Shown here: positions 6,995 through 14,436 of the stretch, piece after piece | How positions within the stretch are numbered: position 1 is the first letter of the stretch | How the letters are laid out: each line of letters begins with the position of its first letter | From: Verrucomicrobiales bacterium | GTDB taxonomy: Bacteria > Verrucomicrobiota > Verrucomicrobiia > Verrucomicrobiales > DEV007 | Length of the DNA stretch: 19,163 nucleotides | Assembly (NCBI GenBank): GCA_013911195.1 | Contig: JACETS010000027.1 | Span: 1-19,163, forward strand | Direction: 5' to 3' | The notes under the pieces: model-generated | Seen by the model: the letters and a program-made list of their open reading frames with translations, nothing else | Told to the model about the DNA's origin: nothing | Databases searched by the model: none | Made by a program: the position numbers and the translations under genes

Positions 6995-8215
6995 TCAGTT
7001 TGCGAAAATATTACTTACTTTTTTAAGAGCATCACCTAATTGGTTGATTTCATCAATAGTGTTATAAAAAGACATTGAAGCTCTCGTCGTCGCACTGACA
7101 CCTAATCTTTTCATAAGAGGCTGAGCACAGTGATGACCTGCTCTTACGGCTATTGCATTTGTATCAAGAATCGTCGCAATGTCATGCGGGTGAGCAGACT
7201 CCATAGTAAATGATATGACTGGTACTTTATTTTTTGCTGTCCCTGTAATCTTTAAAGAGGGGATAGCACTCAGTGTTTCTGTGGCATGTTCTAGCAGAGA
7301 TGATTCAATTTTATGAATATTATCCCAACCTAATTCTGTTATATATTCGATGGCTTTTTTTAGGCCAATTGCTCCGCTAATGTTTGGTGTTCCTGCCTCG
7401 AAACGTTCTGGAGGCGCTCTGAAGGTAGTTCCCTCAAAGCTCACAATATTGATCATGTCTCCACCACCTTGGTAAGGTGGCATTTCTTTGAGTAGTTCGT
7501 TTCGTCCGTAGAGAACGCCGATTCCATCAGGCCCAAAGAGTTTATGAGATGAGAAAACGTAAAAATCACAATCAAGATCTTGAACATCGACTGCTTGGTG
7601 TGCCACTGCCTGCGCACCATCAAGTAGAACAGGTATGTTTTTAGACTTGAGCGTAGCTATCATTTCTTTGGCAGGATTTATAGTTCCTAACGCATTTGAG
7701 ACGTGAACAAAAGCAGCCATTTTTGTTCGATCGTTAATCTTTGATTCAAAGTCTTCAAGGTCTATTTCACCTTCATTAGTTATGGCTATAGGAATGACTT
7801 TTGCACCGGTGCTTTTGGCAATTATTTGCCAGGGAATAATGTTGGCGTGGTGTTCCATTTCTGTGACGAGTATCTCGTCATCTTTTTGTAAGCGGTTTTT
7901 ACAAAAACTATGAGCAACAAGGTTCACTGCCTCGGTTGCACCTCTTACAAAAATTATTTCCTTAGCTGAACCAGCGTTAATAAATTTAGCAACCGTTGAC
8001 CTTGCGTCATCGTAAGCAACGGTAGCATTCATGCTTAGGTGATGTACGCCGCGATGAATGTTAGCATTTTCCTCAGAAAGAAAGTTCGTCACTCGGTCAA
8101 TTACAGCTTGGGGTTTCTGAGTTGTGGCGGCATTATCAAGATAGACTAGGGGCTTCCCATTTACTTCTTGATTAAGTATTGGGAAATCATCTCTTATTGT
8201 TGATGCCTCTTTCAT
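6995..8215 (-). CDS. sufS: Cysteine desulfurase SufS
   Basis: A 406-residue PLP-dependent group II cysteine desulfurase that takes sulfur from cysteine to form a protein persulfide for Fe-S cluster building. Visible features are YLDNAATTQKP near the N terminus, RGVHHLS (55-61), the PLP-stacking histidine region EMEHHAN (119-125), the Schiff-base lysine K225 in SSHKLFGPDG, R378 in TTRAS for substrate carboxylate binding, and the catalytic C363 in RAGHHCAQP. The length and N-terminal start are normal. It is the first gene of a two-gene sufSU operon; no sufBCD is in the window. The 110-base gap to the divergent DJ-1-like gene must carry its promoter. Confidence 0.96.
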   Translation of the reverse strand: MKEASTIRDDFPILNQEVNGKPLVYLDNAATTQKPQAVIDRVTNFLSEENANIHRGVHHLSMNATVAYDDARSTVAKFINAGSAKEIIFVRGATEAVNLVAHSFCKNRLQKDDEILVTEMEHHANIIPWQIIAKSTGAKVIPIAITNEGEIDLEDFESKINDRTKMAAFVHVSNALGTINPAKEMIATLKSKNIPVLLDGAQAVAHQAVDVQDLDCDFYVFSSHKLFGPDGIGVLYGRNELLKEMPPYQGGGDMINIVSFEGTTFRAPPERFEAGTPNISGAIGLKKAIEYITELGWDNIHKIESSLLEHATETLSAIPSLKITGTAKNKVPVISFTMESAHPHDIATILDTNAIAVRAGHHCAQPLMKRLGVSATTRASMSFYNTIDEINQLGDALKKVSNIFAN

Positions 8216-8303
8216 ATTTGTTATCTATTTAATCAACCTAACTCTGTATGTATTCAAACGGATTTCTTTGTTTTGCGGTTTTCTATTGTTTGTGATTATT
8301 ATA

Positions 8304-8316
8304 TTAGAGACTCTAA
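8304..8316. promoter_or_regulatory. Short palindrome upstream of the DJ-1-like gene
   Basis: TTAGAG-A-CTCTAA is a perfect 13-base palindrome ending nine bases before the ATG at 8326, in the divergent gap with sufS. Its position suits an operator, but no known regulator motif is matched and no regulator gene is adjacent. Confidence 0.35.
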
Positions 8317-8325
8317 ATTAATATC

Positions 8326-8898
8326 ATGTCAGATTCAAAAGTTCTAATTATAGTTGGTGATGCTAGCGAGACACTAGACACTTTATATCCCTTTTATAGG
8401 TTGCAAGAGGATAATTTTCAGCCTGTTGTGGCTGGCCCGGAAAAGAAAAAGTATCAAATGGTTATGCATGAAGTTAAACCAGGATGGACAATTACCAAGG
8501 AGTGGGAGGGATACACCATTGACGCTACTATTTCTTTTAAAGACATTAATCCTGAAGATTATTTGGGTATTTTCTTTAGTGGTGGAAGAGCTCCCGAATA
8601 TATTAGGGATAATCCTGATCTTATTAAAATAACACAATGGTTTTTTGATAATAATAAACCGATTGCAAGTGTCTGTCATGGTGTGGAAATTCCAGCCAGA
8701 GCTGATAGGGTGCGTGGTCGAAGAATGGCAACAGTGCCAAAGTGTCAATTTGACTTAGAAGTTTGTGGTGGTGTTTTTGTTGATGAACCTAGTGTAGTCG
8801 ATGGGAATCTAGTTTCAGGTAGAACATTTCACGATAATGGTCAGTACTTGGGGCCATGGATTAAACTTTTAAAAGATGAAAGAAAAGCACGGGCCTAG
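8326..8898 (+). CDS. DJ-1/PfpI-family protein (glutamine amidotransferase-like fold)
   Basis: A 190-residue cytoplasmic protein of the DJ-1/PfpI superfamily. The nucleophile elbow is ASVCHGVEIPARA with C117 and H118; E15 (DASETLDTLYP) sits where the family has its conserved Glu next to the cysteine; FFSGGRAPEYI (83-93) is the usual glycine-rich segment. Relatives act as proteases, chaperones, glyoxalases or deglycases, and the assignment within them is not settled from sequence. There is no Shine-Dalgarno site. The exported TIM-barrel gene follows after 10 bases, so the two are likely co-transcribed. Confidence 0.88.
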   Translation: MSDSKVLIIVGDASETLDTLYPFYRLQEDNFQPVVAGPEKKKYQMVMHEVKPGWTITKEWEGYTIDATISFKDINPEDYLGIFFSGGRAPEYIRDNPDLIKITQWFFDNNKPIASVCHGVEIPARADRVRGRRMATVPKCQFDLEVCGGVFVDEPSVVDGNLVSGRTFHDNGQYLGPWIKLLKDERKARA

Positions 8899-8908
8899 AT
8901 AACTTATT

Positions 8909-9835
8909 ATGACTAATCATTCTAGACGATCTTTTTTTAAATTGCCATTACCCCTAGTTTGTGGGTTTTCCGCAATCTCCTCATTGAGAGCTGAGCTTGA
9001 GCAATTGAAAATACGCTATGTTCTCTCATCTGCAATGTACGGTGAGATGAAGCTTGACGATATCTTACCTGAAGTCTCTAAAGCTGGGTGTGAGGCGATT
9101 GATATTTGGTGTAAAGTTCATGGTAACCAAAGAGAACAGATTTCAGAAATGGGCTACGCACGTGCAAAAGATCTCTTTGATAAATATAAAGTTAAGCCCG
9201 CGGTTTTTACTAGATATCCACTCGGGCCTTTTGGTCTTCAGAACGAGATTAAAACTATTAGTCAATTTTTTGATTCAGAAATTATTGTTTGTGGTACTAC
9301 TGGATCGCCAGAGCTAAAAGGTGAAGAAGCAAAAAAAGCTGTCCAAATTTTTCTGGAAAAAATGAAGCCACATCTGGCTACTGCTGAAGAACGGGGAGTA
9401 AAAATTGCTGTAGAAAACCACAGCAGTCAGTTCTTATATCACCCTGATGCTTTAAGATACTTTGCAGAATTCAACAAGAGTGCGCATCTAGGAGTGGCTT
9501 TTGCTCCTCACCATTTACACAAGTTTGCTGACGATATTCCTAATTTGATTAGAGATCTTGGAAGTCAAAATATTCCATTTATGTATTTTCAAGAGCACTC
9601 TGTAGGTATGCTTAAGAAGTCCCCCAAAAAAATTGAAATGCAACAAATGCCTGGTTTTGGAGGTGCCTTGAACTACAAGAATATTTTAACTGCTTTGAAA
9701 GAAATAAAATATGAAGGATACTGTGAAATATTTATGCATCCTGTTCCTAGAGGAATTCCAATATTACCTGAAAAGTCACAGGTAACTAATGCAATAATCA
9801 AAAGTAAAAATTATATTGATTCGTTGATGGATTAA
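8909..9835 (+). CDS. Tat-exported sugar-phosphate isomerase/epimerase-like TIM-barrel protein
   Basis: A 308-residue protein of the xylose-isomerase-like (AP endonuclease 2) barrel family. The N terminus SRRSFFKLPLPL followed by a hydrophobic stretch to about residue 27 is a twin-arginine signal, so the folded protein is probably exported, with cleavage near SLRA. Barrel landmarks are E169 and H171 in IAVENHSS, HHLH at 201-204, E229-H230 in FQEHSVG, and E273 in CEIFMHP. The Asp usual in the fourth barrel strand region (GxxxDxxH) appears as A199 in GVAFAPHHLH, so the metal site may be altered. Many Planctomycetes and Verrucomicrobiota carry such exported barrel proteins of unknown substrate. 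Its stop overlaps the stop of the convergent phosphoesterase gene. Confidence 0.85.
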   Translation: MTNHSRRSFFKLPLPLVCGFSAISSLRAELEQLKIRYVLSSAMYGEMKLDDILPEVSKAGCEAIDIWCKVHGNQREQISEMGYARAKDLFDKYKVKPAVFTRYPLGPFGLQNEIKTISQFFDSEIIVCGTTGSPELKGEEAKKAVQIFLEKMKPHLATAEERGVKIAVENHSSQFLYHPDALRYFAEFNKSAHLGVAFAPHHLHKFADDIPNLIRDLGSQNIPFMYFQEHSVGMLKKSPKKIEMQQMPGFGGALNYKNILTALKEIKYEGYCEIFMHPVPRGIPILPEKSQVTNAIIKSKNYIDSLMD

Positions 9836-11094
9836 TTTTTGACAGTCTGATCGTCTTGTTTCGATTTTCTTGGAAGAACAGTCACAATTTTTCCTGAATC
9901 AGGACTCCATATTTCCATGCCCTCAGGAGTTTTAAAAGGTTCTTCATCGTTAATAACTTTTGAATTTTTGATGTTATCGACTTTCACGCTTCTGACCGTA
10001 ATTTTTTCTTCACTTACTACCATCCAGTTAACCTGATTGAAGCTGGCAGATGCTCTGGTCCATTGCTTGTCATCGTCATTTTTCCTGAGAGGCGCTCCCC
10101 AGCATCCTTCTCCTATAAAGGTAATGCCATTCTCATCGTCTCTGAGAAATCCTTGATCGCTGCCCTCCTCTTTGGAAGGACGCACTGGCCATGTCCTTTT
10201 GACAACGTGGCTATCACATTCAATGACAAGATTCATTCCATTATCATAAAATGCTTTTGCCCAGGCGTCATATTGTGAATTCTGTTCTGCCTTTCCTTTG
10301 TGGTGTGGTCTGAAAGGATGATGGTAGTGTGCGATTTTCCATTTGTAACCTTTATTAATATTAAGATCATTTTTTAGCCATTTCCCTTGGTCTCCAGCCC
10401 TCACAATACAACTGTTAAGTGTGTACACTCTTAGGAAATTATCACCAATACCAAATGCGTAGTAATCTCCAGGGTGGGGGGTATCAAATAATTGATGGAT
10501 GTCGGATGCACCCTCGTGGTTTCCACGAGCTGCGACGATTGGTATCATTCGGCCATCCTTTCCAGTCGTAAGTTGCCAGTCATCAAGCCAGTTAGACCAG
10601 TTTTTATTTGTTGGTGTGGATATCATATCTCCACCGAAGCATACGAATAGGGGCCTTATTTTTGCTACTGCTCTGTTGGCATTTTGTCTGGCTGCTTGGT
10701 TGTTTCTACTATCACCTCCCGCCACAAAAGAAAAATTTTCATTGCCTTTGCTAGCAGTCTTGAAGGTGAATTGCCTACTCTCAGAATTGTCATCTCTAAT
10801 TACAAATGCGTATTCCGTATTAGGTTTAAGTCCGGTTAGTCTGGCAAACCTACTTTTGAGATCGAGGAATAAAGTTTTCCTATGAACTTCTTGTTGTAAT
10901 GGATAGTCTTCTCCATCTTTAAGTTGGGATACTTCTCCATAGTGAACTTTAGCTCCTAAGCCATCAATTTTACACCAAGCTATTGTAATGGAAGAGTGTG
11001 GGTTTGAATTCCAGATAAGTCGGTATTTATCTGTTTTTGCTAATGCTTTAAAACTAAAGATAAGAACAAAAATAATGAGGTAGAGGGATTTCAT
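9832..11094 (-). CDS. Secreted purple-acid-phosphatase-like metallophosphoesterase
   Basis: A 420-residue secreted protein with a signal peptide (about 1-19), a fibronectin-like N-terminal domain of the purple acid phosphatase type (about 22-113), and a calcineurin-like metallophosphoesterase domain (about 120-330). Metal motifs are D128 (GGDSR), D156 (GGDMIS), N192-H193 (RGNHEG), H256 to H259 (AHYHHPF), and H296 in CDSHVVKR. The tyrosine of the GDxxY motif is S159, and the first His of the usual GHxH is D294, so this is not a classical purple enzyme. It probably hydrolyses phosphate esters outside the cytoplasm. The start overlaps the stop of the upstream membrane gene by ATGA, so the two are translationally coupled. 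The C-terminal tail (about 380-420) is charged and unassigned. Confidence 0.88.
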   Translation of the reverse strand: MKSLYLIIFVLIFSFKALAKTDKYRLIWNSNPHSSITIAWCKIDGLGAKVHYGEVSQLKDGEDYPLQQEVHRKTLFLDLKSRFARLTGLKPNTEYAFVIRDDNSESRQFTFKTASKGNENFSFVAGGDSRNNQAARQNANRAVAKIRPLFVCFGGDMISTPTNKNWSNWLDDWQLTTGKDGRMIPIVAARGNHEGASDIHQLFDTPHPGDYYAFGIGDNFLRVYTLNSCIVRAGDQGKWLKNDLNINKGYKWKIAHYHHPFRPHHKGKAEQNSQYDAWAKAFYDNGMNLVIECDSHVVKRTWPVRPSKEEGSDQGFLRDDENGITFIGEGCWGAPLRKNDDDKQWTRASASFNQVNWMVVSEEKITVRSVKVDNIKNSKVINDEEPFKTPEGMEIWSPDSGKIVTVLPRKSKQDDQTVKN

Positions 11095-12017
11095 TTATTA
11101 TTTTTTTTGAGGTGCATGTTAAGATGATCGCTTTTTATCTTTAGTGCAAGTAATAGACACACAGGAATCATAAAATGAGGCGCTCTATAAAGCATTTCAG
11201 GAATCCAAATGTTCAAACTTTCAACAATTTCGTAACTATCAAATCGAGACCATGGGCGAGCCATTGCGGTCAATGAGCCCCAAATTAACATGTATAAAAG
11301 TCCAATATTTCTAGGAGTTCCTTTACAGAAAATGAGTGCTGCTGATATGAAATCAAGGATTCCTGCAATTACAAGAATTGAATTGGCGAGGGATTCTTGA
11401 TCAATGCCCAACGAAAGCATAACCATTTCCGTAAAATGACCGGGTCGAGCATGGTCAAAAACTATCATTTCATGTCTGAAATTGATTGCAAATAAACCAT
11501 GAAATATAAATGCGAAAGCAATGCTGACCCTCGCAATAATTAACGACATGCCTTTTATGCTTTTGTCTCTAGCAATGAAAAATATGATCAGAGGCATACA
11601 AAATTGTGAAGCATGCTCAAGAAGGTTTCCTATTCCGACTCTGCTATCGAGATATTTCAATACTGCCAGAAATAAAAGATTCATTGAAATGATAATGTAT
11701 ATGTAATTAAACCATTTTTTTTGTGATCTAATTAGGATGGTGACCGCGAAAAGAATAAATAAAATTCCCTGGGCCTTGATGAGGTTACTGATAGCATCGC
11801 CCACTTCCAAAGAAGTAACCCAACTGTTCCAATCTTCTCCGGTGATTGACGTGATTAATCCTGACATTAACTCTTCATCCCACAAAAGTGCAGTCAAAGG
11901 CATTTTTCCATTGAGACATACCCAACCATGACCAATCAACATTATAGCGCAGGAAATCCTGAATACGATTTCGATAGTATTAATTGTAGGGGTGATCTTA
12001 CTTAAAATTTTTTGCAC
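11091..12017 (-). CDS. Internally duplicated membrane protein, DoxX-like
   Basis: A 308-residue integral membrane protein with about eight hydrophobic helices. I do not recognise the family with certainty. The two halves repeat each other at an offset of 143 residues: R20-I-S-C-A with H30-G31 against R163-V-S-I-A with H173-G174, and A136-x-x-F139-x-x-P142 against A279-x-x-F282-x-x-P285. The inner helices G84-I-L and G219-I-L also correspond with a small gap. Four helices per half with an early R...HG pattern recalls DoxX-type quinone or redox membrane proteins, so a fused double DoxX-like protein is my best guess. The start is GTG at 12015-12017; there is no Shine-Dalgarno site. It is coupled to the phosphoesterase downstream and divergent from a DCC-family thiol protein. 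Confidence 0.8.
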   Translation of the reverse strand: MQKILSKITPTINTIEIVFRISCAIMLIGHGWVCLNGKMPLTALLWDEELMSGLITSITGEDWNSWVTSLEVGDAISNLIKAQGILFILFAVTILIRSQKKWFNYIYIIISMNLLFLAVLKYLDSRVGIGNLLEHASQFCMPLIIFFIARDKSIKGMSLIIARVSIAFAFIFHGLFAINFRHEMIVFDHARPGHFTEMVMLSLGIDQESLANSILVIAGILDFISAALIFCKGTPRNIGLLYMLIWGSLTAMARPWSRFDSYEIVESLNIWIPEMLYRAPHFMIPVCLLLALKIKSDHLNMHLKKNNK

Positions 12018-12028
12018 GGTATTGATTT

Positions 12029-12058
12029 TTGACCTGTCTCGTAAATGGATGTAATAAT
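12029..12058 (+). promoter_or_regulatory. Candidate sigma-70-like promoter of the DCC gene
   Basis: TTGACC (12029-12034), an 18-base spacer and AATAAT (12053-12058) resemble -35 and -10 boxes. Transcription would start near the GTG at 12064, giving a leaderless or nearly leaderless message. In AT-rich sequence such matches arise often, so this is weak. Confidence 0.3.
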
Positions 12059-12063
12059 TGATT

Positions 12064-12462
12064 GTGTCAAATGCTAGACACCTGCTTTTTTTCGATAGTG
12101 ATTGTCCATTTTGTCAATTACAGATAAGGCTTTTATCTAAATTAGACTGGTTTAATAAAGTAGAATTCACTCCATTAAAGGAATTCAGTGAAAGTATTTC
12201 AGGTGTTCATATCGAGGAAAATGAACTAAATCAAGCAATTCACTGCGTTACTCCTGAAAAAACTATTTTTAAAGGGCCTCAAGCTATAAGGTTTTTGGGA
12301 ATGAGAATGCCATTATTAATCCCAATGTCTCTATTGATGTGGCTACCGGGCATGATGTTTTTTGCAGAAAAAATCTACAACGCTATCAGTAAAAATCGCT
12401 ATTTCTTAAGTAAGTTTATTGGGTGTAAAGATTCTTGTGCTGTGGATGATTCTAAAAATTAA
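12064..12462 (+). CDS. DCC-family thiol-disulfide oxidoreductase-like protein (DUF393)
   Basis: A 132-residue thioredoxin-fold-like protein named for its DxxCxxC motif, here FFDSDCPFC near the N terminus (family usually YDGxCxxC, so the Gly is Ser). A second typical block is KGPQAIRFLGMRMPLL in the middle, and the tail has YNAISKNRYFLSKFIGCKDSC, with the extra Cys pair common in the family. The function is poorly defined; a role in dithiol-disulfide exchange is presumed. I chose GTG at 12064, because an in-frame stop at 12055-12057 leaves only that and the TTG at 12058, and the family normally starts a few residues before the first strand. It is divergent from the membrane protein, 46 bases apart; DUF393 proteins are often found near membrane redox proteins. 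Confidence 0.87.
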   Translation: MSNARHLLFFDSDCPFCQLQIRLLSKLDWFNKVEFTPLKEFSESISGVHIEENELNQAIHCVTPEKTIFKGPQAIRFLGMRMPLLIPMSLLMWLPGMMFFAEKIYNAISKNRYFLSKFIGCKDSCAVDDSKN

Positions 12463-12522
12463 AATAAAAAAATAAAGGTCTCATTGACGTTAGATCCTAA
12501 AATATTCATGCTTTAAGCACCA

Positions 12523-13692
12523 ATGAGTTTTAGATCTATTATAACCCTTACTTGTTTCTTTTTTGTTAACCCTTTATTTGCCAATGAAGTCATTGATAAA
12601 AGTTCTATTAAAAAAATATCTAATGTTCTTAAAGAGTCTTTAAAGAGTGCTGGGGATAACTCTAAAGAGTTGCTTAAAGCTATTTCAGAACTAAATGGTG
12701 AAAGGGCAGAGAGTTTGGTTTTTTTAATCAAGCACATGCCTGAGAGGGACCTTAAGAATCTTAGTTCAGAGTATTTAATTGAAAATGTAAATTACGCTTT
12801 TAAGGCTCGTGAAGAATCAGAATGGGCTAAGTCAGTTCCAAAACATATTTTTTTAAATGACGTTCTTCCCTATGCGAGCATCAATGAAAGAAGAGATCGA
12901 TGGCGAAAAGATTTTCATGCTCGATTTTCTCCTCTTGTAAAAAAATGTAAAAGTTTAGAACAGGCAGCGCAGATTCTTAACAAGGAAATGTGGAAAATGA
13001 TAAATGTTAAGTATCATGCTCGCAAACGTCCTAAGCCCGATCAAAGTCCTTATGAGTCAATAGATGCTGGATTTGCATCATGTACTGGTTTGTCAGTTTT
13101 ACTTATTGATGCATGTCGATCAGTTGGGGTTCCTGCTCGTTTTGTGGGAACACCGATGTGGTCCAATAAACGCGGTAATCATAGTTGGGTGGAAGTTTGG
13201 GATGGTAACAACTGGAAGTTTACTGGTGCATGTGAGTACAGTGCTGCTGGTTTGGGGCATGCTTGGTTTAAGGGGGATGCATCCAAAGCAATAAGGGATG
13301 ATCCTCGTCATGCTATATATGCTTCTAGCTGGAAAAAAACTGACACAAATTTCCCCCTCATTTGGGACTTGGGAATTAATTACGTTTCCGCCGAAAACGT
13401 TACTGACAATTATACAGTCAAGACTAGTAAGAGAGTATTCATTCAGTTATTTAATAAAAAAGGAGGTGATCGAGTTGCTGCTCCTGTGGAGGTTTGGAAA
13501 AATGGATTAAAGTTAGCCGATGGAGAAACTCGCAATGAAAATAATGATACTAACGATATGTTGGCTTTATCCCTCAAAAAAGGGGATGATTATGAATTAA
13601 GAATTATCTCTGAAAAATCTGAGTTATTACTTCGGCCTTTTGCGGTGAGTGGAAGAGATGATGAACAAATATTCTTTTATCTTAAAGAGTGA
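12523..13692 (+). CDS. Secreted transglutaminase-like (papain-fold) protein
   Basis: A 389-residue protein with a signal peptide (about 1-20, ending LFA), a helical linker region (about 25-140), and a transglutaminase-like core (about 145-240). C187 in GFASCTGLSVLL and H220 in GNHSWVEVW are the expected catalytic Cys and His. The third acidic residue is not in the usual WxxxD form; the nearest acid is E238 in FTGACEYS. The C-terminal 90 residues (300-389) look like a beta-sandwich with V-E-V-W-K-N-G strand patterns and no assigned function. Prokaryotic relatives include proteases and amide hydrolases acting on peptides or cell wall, so the true reaction is open. It overlaps cutC by GTGA and has no Shine-Dalgarno site. 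Confidence 0.85.
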   Translation: MSFRSIITLTCFFFVNPLFANEVIDKSSIKKISNVLKESLKSAGDNSKELLKAISELNGERAESLVFLIKHMPERDLKNLSSEYLIENVNYAFKAREESEWAKSVPKHIFLNDVLPYASINERRDRWRKDFHARFSPLVKKCKSLEQAAQILNKEMWKMINVKYHARKRPKPDQSPYESIDAGFASCTGLSVLLIDACRSVGVPARFVGTPMWSNKRGNHSWVEVWDGNNWKFTGACEYSAAGLGHAWFKGDASKAIRDDPRHAIYASSWKKTDTNFPLIWDLGINYVSAENVTDNYTVKTSKRVFIQLFNKKGGDRVAAPVEVWKNGLKLADGETRNENNDTNDMLALSLKKGDDYELRIISEKSELLLRPFAVSGRDDEQIFFYLKE

Positions 13693-14372
13693 AGCGCATT
13701 CTCGAAATATGTTGCACTTCATTGGAAGATGCTAAAATTGCATCTGATAATGGAGCTAACAGAATTGAGTTGTGTGAAGATCTTGAGGTTGGTGGAGTTA
13801 CACCAAATTTAAAATTATTAGAATCTGTTTTAAACAATATAGATTTGCCTGTTTTTGTTTTAGTTCGTCCCAGAGCAGGGCATTTTTTTTATAAGGATGA
13901 TGAATTAGATATTATGCTTGCTTCCATAAAAGATGTAAAAAATCTAGGAGCCAAAGGAATTGTTTCTGGAGCCTTAAATGCAGATAAAACTATTGATTCT
14001 GAAGCTACTCTAAAATTAATTAATGCCTCTGGAAAACTGCCCTTTACATTTCACCGAGCCTTTGATGAATGCGAGGAAGTGGAGGCCTCAATGAAATTGT
14101 TACGATCTCTAGAAGTTGATCGTATTTTAAGTTCGGCAGGACTAACCAAAGCGAGTGATGACCCTGAAAAGATTTCAAAAATCGTGAGATTATCACAACC
14201 AAAACCAAGTATAATTTGTTGTGGAGGAATTCGTTCTTCGAACATTAAGAATCTTATAAATATTCCTAAATTAGTTGAATTTCATTCTGCTGCTTCATCG
14301 AACATCAAGGGTGTAGACCCAAAGGAAGTGCATTCAATTCGCAGTCAGATAGATAAAGAGATAGAATTATGA
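13689..14372 (+). CDS. cutC: CutC family protein (copper homeostasis family)
   Basis: A 227-residue cytoplasmic TIM-barrel of the CutC family. Signature segments are LEICCTSLEDA at the N terminus, GANRIELCEDLEVGGVTPN (24-42), VLVRPRAGHFFY (57-68), FTFHRAFDECEE (118-129), DRILSSAGLTKA (143-154) and the late IICCGGIRSSN. CutC was linked to copper tolerance in E. coli, but its biochemical role is still unsettled. The GTG start is embedded in the stop of the transglutaminase-like gene (GTGA, a 4-base overlap), which implies translational coupling; the weak AAAGAG upstream is within that gene. The length is slightly shorter than the E. coli protein but all blocks are present. Confidence 0.93.
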   Translation: MKRILEICCTSLEDAKIASDNGANRIELCEDLEVGGVTPNLKLLESVLNNIDLPVFVLVRPRAGHFFYKDDELDIMLASIKDVKNLGAKGIVSGALNADKTIDSEATLKLINASGKLPFTFHRAFDECEEVEASMKLLRSLEVDRILSSAGLTKASDDPEKISKIVRLSQPKPSIICCGGIRSSNIKNLINIPKLVEFHSAASSNIKGVDPKEVHSIRSQIDKEIEL

Positions 14373-14436
14373 AAATTCTGTTTCTAGAATAAAAATAATT
14401 ACTTCATTAAAGAATATAGATTAGAAAATAAAATAT

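Noticed and set aside
8383..8748. 121-codon minus-strand open frame inside the DJ-1-like gene
   Set aside because: It overlaps the catalytic region of the real gene and has no start signal or resemblance to a family.
10499..10885. 128-codon plus-strand open frame inside the phosphoesterase gene
   Set aside because: Antisense to conserved metallophosphoesterase motifs; the protein has no recognisable pattern.
12045..12063. ATG at 12045 or TTG at 12058 as start of the DCC protein
   Set aside because: The ATG at 12045 is out of frame; the TTG directly follows an in-frame stop and is less likely than the GTG at 12064.
14373..14436. Terminator between cutC and the aldo/keto reductase
   Set aside because: Only a 5-bp ATTCT/AGAAT pairing without a proper U-tract; too weak to call.
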